Assembly: GCF_010389155.1 (NCBI RefSeq)
Contig: NC_057768.1
Span: forward strand, 16,303,664-16,367,663
Source of the DNA: Erigeron canadensis
Taxonomy: Eukaryota > Streptophyta > Magnoliopsida > Asterales > Asteraceae
Length of the DNA: 64,000 nt
Reading direction: 5' to 3'
Position numbers and translations under genes: made by a program. Numbering within the stretch: the first letter of the stretch is position 1; the number at the start of each line of letters is the position of its first letter. This document shows positions 1 to 11,830 of this stretch, piece after piece. The notes below the pieces were generated by a model. The model was given only the letters and a program-made list of their open reading frames with translations. It was not told the origin of the DNA and searched no databases.

Positions 1-921
1 TCATTAATCCTTTTGATTTTTGAACATGTTAACGGATCATTCTTATCCGGTTTTTCATTTCTTATCTCACAAACACAAAAACCACCATGCAAAAGGTTTC
101 TTTTCGCATTTTATCAATCAATGTTTGCATAATGACATTGGTTCCCAACTTTGTCACTATGAGGGGGAGAAGAAGATTATGATTGATTGAGAAAGAAAAA
201 GATTAAGTAAAGGTGGAATGAAATGAAATGTAATTGTGAAAAGAAGTGAATTTTGCCGCCGAAATGTATCGAAAATAAGGATATTGTTCAAAGATGCTCC
301 AAAATGCTTACACTCATGAATTGAGGGGGAGCATGATTAATTCAAAGTTTTGTACAAAAGTTTACTCTCCAAAGTGTTTAAGTCAAAATGACAAAGATCA
401 AAGCTACAAAAGTTGAAAAGATTGTTTCGAAGATTCAAGACAAAGAAGTAAAACTTCGAAAGAGTCTTCATCAACACATTTCATTCAAGATCTTCAAAGT
501 CATACAATAAATACTTGATCAAGAAGATTCAAGGCATATATCAAGGGGGAGAGTTTAAGTTTTTGATACTTCATTCCAAGGAAACAAATTTTCATTCAAG
601 AATCGAAGATTGAAGAACCAAAGCCAAATTTATACCTTCCGCACTTCAAATGACAACTTTGATTCACGGTTCAACAATTTTCAAAAATTCTAGACTCACT
701 CATTTTATTCTCTGTTCAAACAGAACCTTGAGAATTTCATCATGTTTTAACTACAAGAAGTCCAAGATCAAGATTGATTCAAGTTCTCCAGAGACAATGA
801 GAAAGCTTTGAAGACTTGTTTCATCACACCAATTGCTTCACCATCGGGCTCATCAACTTAATTCCTACAAGACAAAATAACACGTACTTCATTCATTACA
901 ATATATCACTAAGGGGGAGAA
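1..921 (+). mobile_element. Copia-A 3' untranslated region
   Basis: No coding capacity is visible. The stretch ends in a purine tract (911-921) directly before an LTR that starts TGTTAG, so it reads as the region between pol and the 3' LTR of a plus-strand Ty1/copia element. It holds three further G-rich tracts like the final polypurine tract, at about 161-170, 323-331 and 543-552. The polymerase genes would lie left of the window. Confidence 0.6.
911..921 (+). other. Polypurine tract of Copia-A
   Basis: The tract AAGGGGGAGAA abuts the LTR start TGTTAG. This is the usual plus-strand primer position for a copia element. Confidence 0.6.
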
Positions 922-1247
922 TGTTAGAAATCCAAAAATAGTGATAAATTCTAATTAAATTAGTGGACTTAATTGTTGTTTAGACATGGTGAAATGATTT
1001 CTAATGTTGAGGGGTTAGATATGACAATAATGATATTTGTAATATTAGAGTATAAATACCCTCAATACATTAGAAATCATAACAACACCCCAATAAGCTT
1101 TTGATCCATTTTTTTACACATACAACAAATCAGATCGTCTCTCTCTCTCTCTCTCTCTAGAAAACACATACTAAACACACCAAGAACACACACACTTGAA
1201 CCGCAATTGTTGAGATCGAATCATTAGCAGAAATCGTGTTATTACAC
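922..1247 (+). mobile_element. Copia-A 3' LTR
   Basis: This LTR of about 325 bp begins TGTTAGAAATCC right after a polypurine tract and ends near ATTACA/CACA, where homology to Copia-B RT starts again on the other strand. It has a TATA box (TATAAATA, 1051-1058) and a CT microsatellite (1139-1158) in the expected leader. The exact 3' end is uncertain by about 2 bp. It was inserted into the RT gene of Copia-B. The other LTR is not in the window. Confidence 0.65.
1139..1158. repeat. CT microsatellite
   Basis: About nine CT units lie in the transcribed part of the Copia-A LTR. Confidence 0.8.
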
Positions 1248-2059
1248 AGGACGACTCGCTATGAGATACATCAGCGAGTCAATCATCCCACGATAGTGAG
1301 TGGGATTCACATGCTTTCCATCTGGGTCAACATGGAGATTATTTGGAGGAGACATAGGAGTGGGATTAGGAGTGATATTTGTCATATCAAACTTAGCCAG
1401 CATGTCCCTAATGTATTTTTCTTGGTTTAGTTCACCCATCATGCTCATCTCAAAGTGGGAGGACATCAGTGAGCTGAACTTCTTACAGAGTTTCTTGCTA
1501 GAGGATCCAAAGATAATGTCATCTACATAGATTTGGACATAGAGGACATGGACACCCTTTCTATATATAAAGAGGGTGCTATCAATGGATGCACGCTAAA
1601 ACTCATTCGAAAGAAGGAATTCAGAAAGAGTGTCATACCAAGCTCTGGGAGCTTGTTTAAGACCATATAAGGCCTTGTAAAGACGATACACATGGTGTGG
1701 CTTGTCTGGATCTTCAAAACCAGGTGGCTGCTCCACATAAACTTCTTCTTCGAGTTTTCCATTTAGGAAAGAACTCTTACCTCCATTTAATAGACTGTGA
1801 AGTTTCGATAAGCAGCATGTGCCAAGAATAAGCGTATAGCTTCTAATCTGGCCATTGGAGCAAAGGTTTCGTCATAATCGACACCTTCTTCTTTAAGGTA
1901 ACCTTGTGCTACCAGCTGAGCCTTGTTACGTATAACAACACCATCTACATCCATTTTATTCCTATAAACCCATTTTGTACCAATGGGTTCCTTACCAGGA
2001 GGAAGAGGTACCAAAAACCAGACATGTTGTCTTTGAAATTGGGTAAGTTTCTCTTGCAT
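1248..2059 (-). pseudogene. Copia-B reverse transcriptase, truncated
   Basis: This is Ty1/copia RT (RVT_2), read on the minus strand from 2059 down to 1248. The N-terminal part shows the TKWVY and VAQGY segments and the ETFAP block. After a frameshift near 1787 a second frame carries the [11 protein letters not shown] block, and a third carries the catalytic box YVDDIIFGS (about 1510-1535), whose aspartates are intact. It ends abruptly at ASRP, before RNase H, where the Copia-A LTR is joined. At least two frameshifts and a stop near 1600 make it non-functional. Confidence 0.85.
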
Positions 2060-2068
2060 GGCAGCAAC

Positions 2069-2656
2069 TCATGATGGGTCAACAATTGCCTCTCCAATAT
2101 TTTTAGGAGTGATCATTGATAAGAAGTTTACATAAAGACATGTATTTCTAGTCGCTGATCGAGTCATAATACCCTGCTGAGAATCACCAATTACTCGGTG
2201 AGCAGGATGACTGGAAGTCCATTTAAGTGCAGGGACACTTGATGAACCAAGTAGAGGGACAACGGAAGACAAAGGGATGGAATCAGCAGAAGAATTATAA
2301 GAGGAGAGATCAATGGTTATAATTGGTTCAATAGGAGTTTGATCAATGGAGCCATTTGACTGAGTAGAGTCATCATTGATGATGGGGTCATCAGCAGACT
2401 CCATGTCTTCAGCATTTGCTAAAGCATCATGAAACTCTTCATCAGTAGAGTCATCAACTTGCAAATCACCAGCCAGTGATCTAGGTTTGGCTGATGCAGC
2501 ATGGATTGATCTTAAAATGGGCTCAACTGGTTCAATCGTGTAGATGTGAGCAACAACTTGCTCAAGTTCAGGTTCTACTGAACTGTCCTCAGTGAGTAGC
2601 TGATTATCAAGAGGCAGCGAGCAAGAAACATCAACAAATGAGTCAGTAGTCTCCAT
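2069..2656 (-). pseudogene. Copia-B integrase-RT linker
   Basis: This is a frame of about 195 codons, rich in Ser, Asp and Glu. It corresponds to the poorly conserved stretch between the integrase core and RT in copia polyproteins. Its C-terminal end (SMITPKNIGEAIVDPS) runs into the RT start immediately downstream, after a stop. No catalytic motif is expected here. It is separated from the integrase frame by a stop near 2672. Confidence 0.7.
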
Positions 2657-2671
2657 AGGAGGATCACTGAG

Positions 2672-3404
2672 CTAATTGAATATTTCTTCAGTGGATGAAG
2701 ATTGGATATCTTTGAGAGCAGAAGAGCTCTCATCAAAAGTGACATGAATAGATTCATCCACCTTTTGAAGACGAGTATTAAACACTCTGAAAGCTTTGCT
2801 GATGGCAGAATATCCAACAAAGTAACCATCATCAGCTTTAGGATCAAATTTTCCAAGATGATCCTTATTTTTAAGAATAAAGACGGGGCAACCAAATACA
2901 TGAAAGTATTTGATTTGCGGTTTCTTGCCTCTCAAAATTTTGTAGGCTGTCTTGTCATGTCTTTTAACAATGAGACAGCGATTTTGAGTGTGGCAGGCAG
3001 TGCTGACAGGCTCTGCCCAAAACCTGCTGGGTAGAGAGGACTCGCTGAGCATTGTTCGTGCTGCCTCAATAAGAGTTCTGTTTCTCCTTTCAGCAACACC
3101 ATTTTGCTCAGGGGTTCTAGTTGAAGAGAAATTTTGTGAGATCCCTTGATCAGCACAAAAGGATTCAAGAGTGTGGTTTCTAAACTCAGTGCCATGGTCG
3201 CTTCTGAGTTCTTTAACCCTTATGCTGTTGAGATTTTCCATTTTCTTGATGAATTTAATGATCTCATCAGCAGCATCGCTCTTGGAATGAAGAAAGATGG
3301 TCCAAGTATATCGTGAATATTCATCCACAATAACTAAAGTGTAGCTGCTACCTTTTAGACTTTAGACATTTACTAGACCAAAAAGGTCCATGTGAAGAAG
3401 ATGA
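2672..3404 (-). pseudogene. Copia-B integrase catalytic core
   Basis: This is an rve-type integrase core that would insert copia cDNA into host DNA. The DDE signature is readable: the first Asp in MDLFG (just upstream, past stops near 3360-3404), the second in SDHGTEF, and the Glu in EQNGVAERRN. The downstream FHVFGCPVF and GYFVGYS blocks are typical of copia integrases. It is continuous for 218 codons (2672-3328) but cut off from the protease frame by two stops near 3365 and 3405. Confidence 0.88.
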
Positions 3405-3406
3405 AA

Positions 3407-4192
3407 TCAGCCGTTAACAGAGTTGGCTTGTTTTGTTTTGAAAGAAGATCTATGGCTTTTACCTTTTTCACAAGCACCACAGAGTCTATCTTTTTCAAAA
3501 GAGAGAGGAGGAAGTCCACAAACTAGGTTCTTTTTGGCTAATGAATTGATGGTTTTAAAATTCACATGCGACATACGCTTGTGCCATAACCAATTTAATT
3601 CGGATGTTGACTTAGCAAAGAAACAAGTCTCACTATCAGTCTTGATAGGAGTGAAGTCTACAAGATATACATCTCTTTTCCTTGGTGCTACCAAGACGAC
3701 TTCCTTGTTTATATTCACTACAGTGCCTTGATGCTTATCAAGAATCACTTTGTAGTCAGCATCATAGAGTTGACTAATGCTTATGAGATTGTGTTTTAAT
3801 CCATTTACATAAGCAACTTTGGAGAATTTTATTAGGCCATTAGAAAGAAGACCATACCCTTCAGTTTGTCCGGTGGAGTTATCACCAAACACTACAGTAG
3901 GACCAGGTGCCTCTGTATAGTTATCCAACAGGGACTTAGAGCCAGTCATGTGTTTTGAACAGCCGCTGTCCAAATACCACACTCCTTTTCCTAGCGAGCC
4001 CTTTTTGACAGTGACATTTACCCACTGACTAGAGGAGACTTGATCTTTGGTCAGTGCATCACCATCAGCAAGTGCCATCAGGCACATGGTGTCAACATAA
4101 TCTTGATCATCTGACTCATCCGGGTCAGCCCAATCATGTTCTTCAGTGACCAGTCCTTTTGCTGGTGTTTTGGCTTCCTCTGTTTCAGCCAT
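3407..4192 (-). pseudogene. Copia-B protease and integrase zinc finger
   Basis: This 261-codon frame contains the aspartic protease active site in WYLDSGCSKHMTG (about residues 72-84), followed by the gag_pre-integrase domain with the HHCC-type finger (WHKRMSHVNF, later CGACEKGK). It lies directly downstream of gag in the standard copia order. The frame itself is open, but the polyprotein is interrupted on both sides. Confidence 0.88.
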
Positions 4193-4204
4193 CTTAGCCT
4201 TCAG

Positions 4205-5335
4205 CTAATAGTATTTGTTCTTGTACTCATCAGCAGACTTTGGAAGAGTTAGATTTGGGAGTTGCTGGAGTGGGGATAGAGACCTTGCACTCTTTTTGGT
4301 AATGACCTTTTCTGCCACACCTCTAGCATTCTTCCTGTGATTTATCAACAGGAGGCTTGTAAGGAGCAACCAACTTACGGTTGTTCCATTTTCTGGAATA
4401 TTTCTTTCAAGCAAGAAGAGCAAAACTCATAAAGTCACTAAACATCTCTTGTTTTTCATCAGCATCAAGCTCATCAACAAGAGTTTGAATAGGACCAGGA
4501 AGATTAGAAGTGCTGGCACCATCATTGAGATCGATGGGCTCAGCAGAGATAAGAGCAATAGGATCAGAAATTGGATGGGAAGATATGCTGACGGAGGAAG
4601 AGGAGCCAGCATGTCTCCTGGCATCAGCCGAGGCTCGAATGTTTTGAGCCAAAGCCCTCTCTTCAAATTGAAGAGTGCCAAAAAGTTCCCCAACATCAAA
4701 ATCCTGAATTTTCTTTGTGGTACGGAGGGTTTGTCTTAAGTTTTGCCACTTAAGAGGAAGAGAATCGATGAATTTGTGGCATACTTCAAAATTATCATGA
4801 GTAATGCCAACATTAGTCATATCATTGAGCAACCCTTTAAAGCGAGTATAGGTGCCCTCAAGACTTTCATCAGGAAGAGAGAAAAAATTTTATAGGCCTG
4901 TTTTAGGTCTATTTTCTTGATTTTAATAAGGTCAGCAAAATCTTCATAGGTGCTGACCAGCCTATTCCGGACTTCCTTTGAAGAGGGATACTTGATGACA
5001 AGCTTCATGATTTTAGTTAGAAGAGTGACAATATTCATGTTTTTAAGCTTGGCATCAAGATTACCCAGTTTGCGCTCTTCATCAGTCCACTGGACCTCTG
5101 GTTTTACCAGGTCAGTCACAATCTCAGGAGCATCAGGTGTTGCTCCTGGAGTTCTTTAAACATATATAGGTACGTATGGACCCTCAGTTAATATAGTCAT
5201 TAAGTAGGGTTCCACACCGGCGATGTGAAGAAGCATTCTCTCCTTCCAAGACCCAAAATCTTTGGGCTTGAATTTTGGAGGAGTAGACACATAACCAAAG
5301 TCACGTGTGTTCACAAGTCTAAGTACAGACGACAT
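4205..5335 (-). pseudogene. Copia-B Gag (capsid and zinc knuckle)
   Basis: Gag begins at an ATG at 5335, about 100 bp after the primer-binding site. It shows the UBN2-type capsid fold (FKPKDFGSWKERM; later FIDSLPLKWQNLRQTLR). A stop interrupts it near 5157. A frameshift near 4860 moves it to the 4407-4832 frame, and a stop near 4405 ends that. A CX2CX4HX4C zinc knuckle is readable near 4289-4340 in another frame, but a TAG lies between its first two cysteines. Gag would package element RNA in cytoplasmic particles. This copy cannot make it. Confidence 0.82.
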
Positions 5336-5432
5336 GTTCTTGTTTTAAAGAAAAGATTTTAAGAAGAGAAAAAACAGAGAATTAATGTAAACACAAGAAG
5401 GCAAATAGATCTTGTTCCAATGATTTAGGAAC

Positions 5433-5448
5433 CTGTCTCTGATACCAC
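5433..5448 (-). other. Copia-B primer-binding site
   Basis: The minus strand reads TGGTATCAGAGACAGG immediately inside the 5' LTR. This matches the 3' end of initiator methionine tRNA, which primes minus-strand cDNA in many plant elements. Confidence 0.8.
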
Positions 5449-5449
5449 T

Positions 5450-6085
5450 TGACAGTCCACGAATGCACAACTTATGTTATAATTAAGATAGACAAGAAAG
5501 TAAATAAGAAGGTAAACAACAAGAACAATGACATGTTCAAATGTAATAAATCTATGCAAGTATATTCATATGTATCATTAGTTAAACGATGAATACATGG
5601 TCAATATTACAAACTTGACTTACAAGAATACAAATGAACAAAGTAATTGCTAAGTCTAGACACACTAAAAACTTAAACAATTACAAATGACACACACTTT
5701 AGAGGTGACAAACACACTTGATACAATGCGGCTGTGTTGCCTTTTTTAGAGGATGAATTCAGTCAATACAGCCTTCCTTTGATGGTGATAGATGGTGGTT
5801 GTCGACGTCCCATTGGATCCTTGTACTTTCATGCAAGAGCCCTTGTCTTCTATACCAAAACGGGTATGAGAGAGAAAACCCATGTTTTGGTCCCAACTTG
5901 TACCTTTTCCATATAAGCTATTTAACAGTTGAAAGAACCACCATGTGACTCTTGTCTTCATCTGGTTTGAAATCTTCCCGCCTTGACCAATAATTTGGGC
6001 AGCATCCAACCCGCTGAAGAGTCACTGGACTCGCTGACGACACACGTCAGCGAGCAAGTCTTATCAGCGAATCCAAGACTCAACA
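5450..6085 (-). mobile_element. Copia-B 5' LTR
   Basis: This 636-bp LTR reads TGTTGAGTC to CTGTCA on the minus strand and directly precedes the primer-binding site. A short inverted pair (CGCTGACG/CGTCAGCG) lies near its 5' end, about 6033-6055. The flanking 5 bp at 6086-6090 (TAACC) should be one copy of the target duplication. The partner copy is outside the window. The matching 3' LTR is not present. Confidence 0.75.
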
Positions 6086-6521
6086 TAACCATCGACAAAA
6101 TCAGCACATATACAAAGCAACAGTACATTTTATCCCTATGATAAGGAATACTATTTGTTACAAGGCATTCGTCATATTAAGCATCATAACCATTGCATAA
6201 TCATCATTCACACATTACAAATTTACAACAATAATTAAGGGATGAAATACTACTTGCTATCAATTCATATATCATATAGAATCCCGTTCCCGTCCCACAT
6301 AATATGCATAGTAATGGTAACCTCTTAAAGCACCCATATCATCCCCCACATGGTTCCCATACCCCTACGTATGTATGAGATATCTACATATTCGTCAAAA
6401 CGATTAATTATCAAATCTTACTTTTATTGTGTTCCCCAGCGTGACAAAATAAGTTATCTTACCTCAAATGAGTTCACAACGACTTTACCGCGCTTGATAC
6501 GTACTCTCGATGACCTATCAT
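6086..6521 (-). mobile_element. Left part of Gypsy-C LTR
   Basis: This is AT-rich non-coding sequence. Because the composite LINE to its right is bounded by an 11-bp duplication shared with 13598-13608, this stretch was continuous with 13609-14688 before the LINE inserted. It is therefore read as the downstream part of the same gypsy LTR. Its left end was disrupted by Copia-B and cannot be placed. Confidence 0.5.
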
Positions 6522-6532
6522 GAGTATATAAT
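6522..6532. repeat. Target-site duplication of composite LINE, left copy
   Basis: GAGTATATAAT is repeated exactly at 13598-13608. It flanks the LINE 3' end here and its 5' end there. Confidence 0.8.
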
Positions 6533-7707
6533 TAAAATTTTTTTGGTTAATGGGTATACCCCTGTAAATTATATACCATCACCAAAAACATTACAAATCA
6601 AGTAGTATGACTAAGCGCCATACTAATTCTCATGCATGACATGCCATGCATAAGTAAGCAAGCTAAATAGCAAATCACAAATGTAAGTATCGACACATTA
6701 GCTAGACAAGGCCTAGACTAACACGTAATAAAATATAACTAGACCATATGCACAATATTATCTTGGGCGGATGACTATGTCTCATGACACCTTCCATGTT
6801 TGAAGTGGTCTCTCAATAGCCTTTGTACTTTTGAATTTAAGTGTCACCAATTTAAATCAGACGGTCGAGGCTATTAACTCCACAAGCTGCTCCTTAGGTC
6901 TTGAAATAGATGTGAATAATCTATTATTTCTTTCTTGCCAGATGAAGTAAGCTGTGGCTGCAACAAGTAATCTACCAATAACATTTCTTGCTGATCTTAA
7001 CTTCAATTTAATGGTAAGTCATGCAATAATGTCTTCCCACGTATCTGACATAAATGGAACTTCAACAAGCTTTTTTACTTCCTTCCAAACCTGTGAGGAG
7101 AAAGAACATTCAAAAAATAAATGTGAGTGAGAATTTGGTCCCCTCTTGCATAACGAACAGCAATAGAGGTTGTAGGAAGGTTTCCATTGCATAAGTTTAT
7201 CTTGTGTCACCAGTCGTCTTCTCATAATTAACCAAACCAGAAACGAATGCCTCGGGATACAATGTGAGAACCAAACAGCTCTTGCCCAATCTAATTGCTC
7301 TTAGAACGAATACAGTTCCACACTAGACTAGAAGAATACTCGTGATTGCTATTGTCAAGATCCCTCCAAACAATAGAATCATGTAGGGAAGCTTGGAGGA
7401 CTGGTCTAGGTCTCATATTTAACACAGGAAACAAGTCTAGCCACGCCTGTGGCCAAATCCACACCCCATTACACAACAGGTCCGCAACAGATGATTGAAT
7501 ATTAAAACCTGCTTGCATAATCATTCGAGATGATATAAAGCGAGTCAATGGGCATTCGGTTGCCCACCTGTCATACCATACTGAAGTCTGTTTGGCATCA
7601 CCAATCTTTGACCAAATGAATGGTCGAATAGCATCGCGGAGTTGAAGTAATTTCCTCCACCCCCAAGAACAATTTTCAGGTTGTTTGACATCCCAGAAGT
7701 TTCTATC
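6533..7707 (-). pseudogene. LINE ORF2 C-terminus and 3' end
   Basis: The minus strand encodes the region before and including the zf-RVT domain of a plant LINE. It has a CSWGWRKLLQLRD-like start near 7690, a WYDRW segment, then the finger CSLCKRGPNSHSHLFFEC (7019-7225) and a YFIWQERN-like block. It is broken into three frames. The 3' terminus near 6540 has a GGGGTATACCC palindrome followed by an A-run. It starts abruptly where the inner LINE ends. Confidence 0.75.
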
Positions 7708-8690
7708 TTTTTCGGTAAAAGGTCGTCACCCCTGGTCAGAATATATGAAAAATGAAGAACAGGCAACATAGCTTAGTGCTAGTTGAGTTTACAAAGCGTC
7801 CATGCACATGGTGCAAAACATATTACAACCAGAAAACATTTAATAAAACACTAGTGAATATCATAGAAAAAATAGTATAACTGGTGATTGATTAATAGGA
7901 CTGGGAGATCCCAAGCAGCAACAAGTCTCTCCACATTAGAAGTTCTTTTATAGAGAAAGGTAAGCATGTTCAGTCGCACATTAGAAAGAATCACTTCCGC
8001 TAAAGCCTCCATCGACCTAGTAGATTGTTTGAACAACCGCATGTTGCGCTCTTGCCAAATAAAGTAAACAGTGGCCGCAAAACAAAGCTTATCCACGATA
8101 TTCTCCATTGTTTTCTTGTTTGACTTTGGTAACAAAAAATCAACAAGCAATTCCCATTGATGAGGGTGAGTTGGAAGTCCAGCTGTTGAATTAACTTGAC
8201 TCCAAACCTGTAAACAAAAGCCACATTTGAAAAAAAGGTGTGCATGTGAATCTGGTTGTAAATGACAAAACGGACACAACAAAGCAATAGCCTAATTCAA
8301 ATCCCATTGTAGTAGCACAACTTGAGTTTTAAATCTTCCTCGAAACGCCAACCATAGAATGAAGGCATGCCGTGGTATACAGTAATTAAACCACACCAGA
8401 TTGTGCCTAATCACATTATCATGTCTAGGGTGAAGGTCTTCCCAAACAGCATTAACCGAGAAGTTTTGAACAATACCATTTCGATCCTTCCACAGCCAGT
8501 AATCCACATTAGAATTAATCACAGGAGGCGTAGAAATCAAAGGGAACCTATTACTCCAATCACTAAGCCACCGCCATTCTTCATTAGAAATCAAATCACA
8601 AACCTTAGAATCGACTGTGAATCCAACACTATTAATCTCCCTAGGCGTGATTTTGTCAAACAAAGGACCATAATTACACCAGATATCATG
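7708..8690 (-). pseudogene. Inner LINE: zf-RVT and 3' end
   Basis: The 8292-8663 frame and the 7851-8282 frame together give the region before zf-RVT (NLVWFNYCIPRHAFILWLAFRGRFKTQ) and the finger itself (CPFCHLQPDSHAHLFFKCGF), ending in the FIWQERNMRLF block. A stop splits them near 8287. The 3' UTR follows (7850-7708), ending with a GGGGTGA...TTTTACC pair and a short A-run near 7708, where it joins the outer LINE. Confidence 0.75.
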
Positions 8691-9714
8691 CTAAGCAAAA
8701 GCATCCTGTCCATTACCAATTCGAACCCAGAAGAATTTCCTGACTAATGGTCTGATCTGAAGCATCTTCCTCCAACTCCAGGGTAGATTACCACGGTATG
8801 GGATATTCCAGAAACTCTTACCTCGCAATTTATGCGTACGAACCCATTTTACCCAAAGAGACTCCTTACTAGTAATTATATTCCAAATATGCACTGAAAA
8901 CAAAGCAACATTAAAAGGTCTAAGTCTACGAATCCCTAGCTCATTCTTTCTTGTCCACTTCCTATCATCACTTTGACCAGAGCATCTTCCATCAATAGTT
9001 TTAATAGGAAGGCCATCCCATGCCTTGCTTGTGCTTGTAGCAGATACAGACTTGCCTACTTCCTTCAGCCTGTTGCCCGTAGACATATGCCTTGACACTT
9101 TTGCCTTCCCCTTTTGCATCTCACCTTGACACCACAGGAATCCACGCATAAGTTGTTCAATATCCATAATGACACTCATTGGCAAGATAAAAACATAAGA
9201 CCAATACACATGAATAGCAGACAAAACCGAATTAATTAGTTGAACTCTCCCTGCAAAAGATAAAAATCTGTTGCGCCAATCATTAATCCTATTATGAACC
9301 TGTTCAACCAGCGGTTTGCAATCCTGAAGTACCAATCTAGAAGAAACCAGAGGAACCCCAAGATATTTCACTAGTAGCTTACCTTCTTCAAACGGGAGAA
9401 TATTTAAAATAGCAAGCTTAACGGAATCACAAACATTGCAAAAATAAGCAATTTTTTTTGGTAACTAGGAGCCAAACCAGATACTTCTTTAAATTCATCA
9501 ATAGAAGCCATAATAACCCTAGCTGATTCCACATCACCTCGCAAAAAAAGAAAAAGATCATCCGCAAAACAAAGATTAATCCCCTGAAGTTCATGACAGT
9601 GCTGATAGAAAGAAAAGGAGTCCGAAAGTCTAACATTCCTTTGCAAAATAAGAGTCAGGATCTCCATAACGAGAGTGAAAAGATACGGAGATATAGGATC
9701 TCCTATCAGAAACA
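8691..9714 (-). pseudogene. Inner LINE: RT C-terminal half
   Basis: It begins at GDPISPYLFTLVMEILTL, just before the catalytic FADDLFLF box (9404-9715), and continues in the 226-codon frame 8691-9371. That frame has YLGVPLVSSRLVLQDCKPLVE and SWRKMLQIRPLVRKFFW, both characteristic of plant L1 ORF2. The N-terminal half of RT is missing, so this is a 5'-truncated copy fused to the preceding LINE. Confidence 0.8.
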
Positions 9715-10955
9715 TTACAAAAGAAGGCTTTACTTTTCGACATACTAGGAACCAAACCTGATAGATCTTTGAACTTATTTAGAGCTTTCATGATAACTCT
9801 AGTTGAATTGGTCTCCCCCCTAGCAAACAAGAACAAGTCATCTGCAAAACAAATGTTAATAATATGCTCTTTTTCAAACTTGTTGTGGAATTTAAACCTC
9901 AGGGTGGACATAACATCATGGTGTAGCATCAAGGTTAAGACTTCCATAACAATTGTAAAGAGATAAGGGGATAAGGGATCCCCTTGTCAAAGTCCACGTT
10001 TTTCTTTAAAAAAGCCATGAAGATTACCATTAATAGCCAAAGAGAAAGACGTAGAACGAACACAAACCATGATCCAGGTAATCATTTTATCATGGAAACC
10101 AAAACCATGGAGAATCGCTTCCAGAAATTATCAGATATCCGTCGCCCAGATCTCGGTGGACCAGATCTCCTATGATAGTTATGCAAAAGTTCTTGTGCAA
10201 GAAGAATATTATCAGATATCCGTCGCCCAAGAACAAAAGCTGATTGATTAGTACTAACCAGATCATGTAATCCCTCTTTTATTCTACCAGTGAAGATCTT
10301 GCTAATACACTTATAGAGAGAATTACAACATGAGATAGGACGAAAATCAGTAACACAAGCAGGAGTAGCGACTTTAGGTACAAGAGCTATTAAAGTATGG
10401 TTAACCTGTTGTAACATTTTACTATTTCTAAAGAATTCCTAGATAGCGAGACAAACATCATGTCCCACCACCTCCCATGCACCCTTAAAAAAGGCGCTTT
10501 ATTTTCACCAATTGAGAACATTGCCTTCTTGATTTCTTCATTCGTGACCAGTACAACCATATTATATGCTTTCTGAACCGTGAGCTTCTTTATAAACAAG
10601 GATGTAGTTGGATGCCGAGCAGTGGACCCCTCCTGTCCTAGGAAGTTCTCATAGTGTTGTACAAATGCTAGCTGAACTGCACCTCATGAAGCGTCTCATT
10701 TGCATCCCTTATGACCTCAATTCTACATTTAACATAATTGTGAAAGTATGCTGAATTAGAGTCACCAACCGCTAACCACTCCATTTTAGACTTCTGTTTA
10801 AGGAAAAGTTCTTCATCAAGTTGAGCAGTTTTGAAATCCTTAAGACATGATGTCTCTTTAGCTAACAAATCAGCGTTCGTTGGGTCTTTATCAATTGCAG
10901 CTTGCAGATCATCCAGTATTGCCCTTAAATTAGAGACTTTGCTATGAAGGTTACC
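9715..10955 (-). pseudogene. Outer LINE: RT N-terminal half
   Basis: RT blocks are readable in sequence: HTLIALVPKV, FRPISCCNSLYKCISKI, STNQSAFVLGRRISDNILLAQELL, and then the catalytic FADDLFLFARG (9630-9947). A local rearrangement at 10127-10229 removes the segment around the first catalytic block (KAYDTVDW in other copies) and duplicates 22 bp. The frame 10668-10868 is the endonuclease-RT linker. The copy stops at FFCNVSD, where the inner LINE begins. Confidence 0.8.
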
Positions 10956-11830
10956 CTACTCTTGGAACAATCTGCGCAAAAGACCCTTAGTAGCTTTCAC
11001 TTTTTTAACCACCCTAAAGAAATGATGCCCTTCAACTTGAAGCTTCCAAGATTTATCAACAAGATCAATGAAACCTTGTTTAAATACCAGAAAATTCAGA
11101 AATTTAAACGATTTAGGACAACTTCTTGCCACAGAAGGAAGCTTTAATATGCAGGGGGAATGGTCAGAAACTCTATATGGTTGAAAGATGTCGCATGCAA
11201 CAGGAAACTCATCAATAAAGCTTGAGTTACCCATGATTCTGTCAATTTTCTTAAATATCCCCCCTCCCTTTTTTGGTTTCTGGTTCCATGTAAAATGTAA
11301 CCTGAGCTATTAATATCAAACACTTCAATATGATCCACACATTCTTTGAACTTCCTCATACTAAGCGTAATAGTAGAAGAGCCAGAGAAACAATCATCAA
11401 GCGTAAGAGCAGACTTGAAATCACCCATAATAACCCACGGACGTTGCTGAATAAACTGCTTGTGCATGCAAAGATTATGCCATAACGTCCTTCTGTTTTG
11501 GTAGTGATTATCAGCATAAATAATTTGCTATCCTCTTTAAAAACCACTTGAGTGTGGATAACTTGATCGGTTTGAGAGAGGACCATGACATCCAACACCT
11601 CAGTATTCCATCCAAGGATAATTCTAGTACCTTTAGGACACAAATTGCCATTAGATGTCCAATCACACGTTCTATAAATCTTCTTATAGGTATTAAATAT
11701 ATTAGAAACGTATACATGCGATTCTATAATAGAATATAAATTCAAGTAATTATCAGAAACTTGTCGAACCTCATTTTGTTTTAAGTGAGCGGTTTCGCCC
11801 CCTTTTATTCCAGGATGCTAAACTACCCAT
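10956..11830 (-). pseudogene. Outer LINE: ORF2 endonuclease
   Basis: This is an APE-type endonuclease domain that would nick target DNA for target-primed reverse transcription. ORF2 starts at an ATG at 11830 that overlaps the ORF1 stop by 8 nt. Readable motifs are ASWN at the start, ESHV, GDFKSAL, and VSDHSPC near the C-terminal catalytic site. At least three frameshifts separate 11356-11745, 11144-11467 and 10956-11234. Confidence 0.78.

Noticed and set aside
1300..4739. Several plus-strand frames in Copia-B
   Set aside because: They are antisense shadows of the minus-strand gag-pol, which has clear domains.
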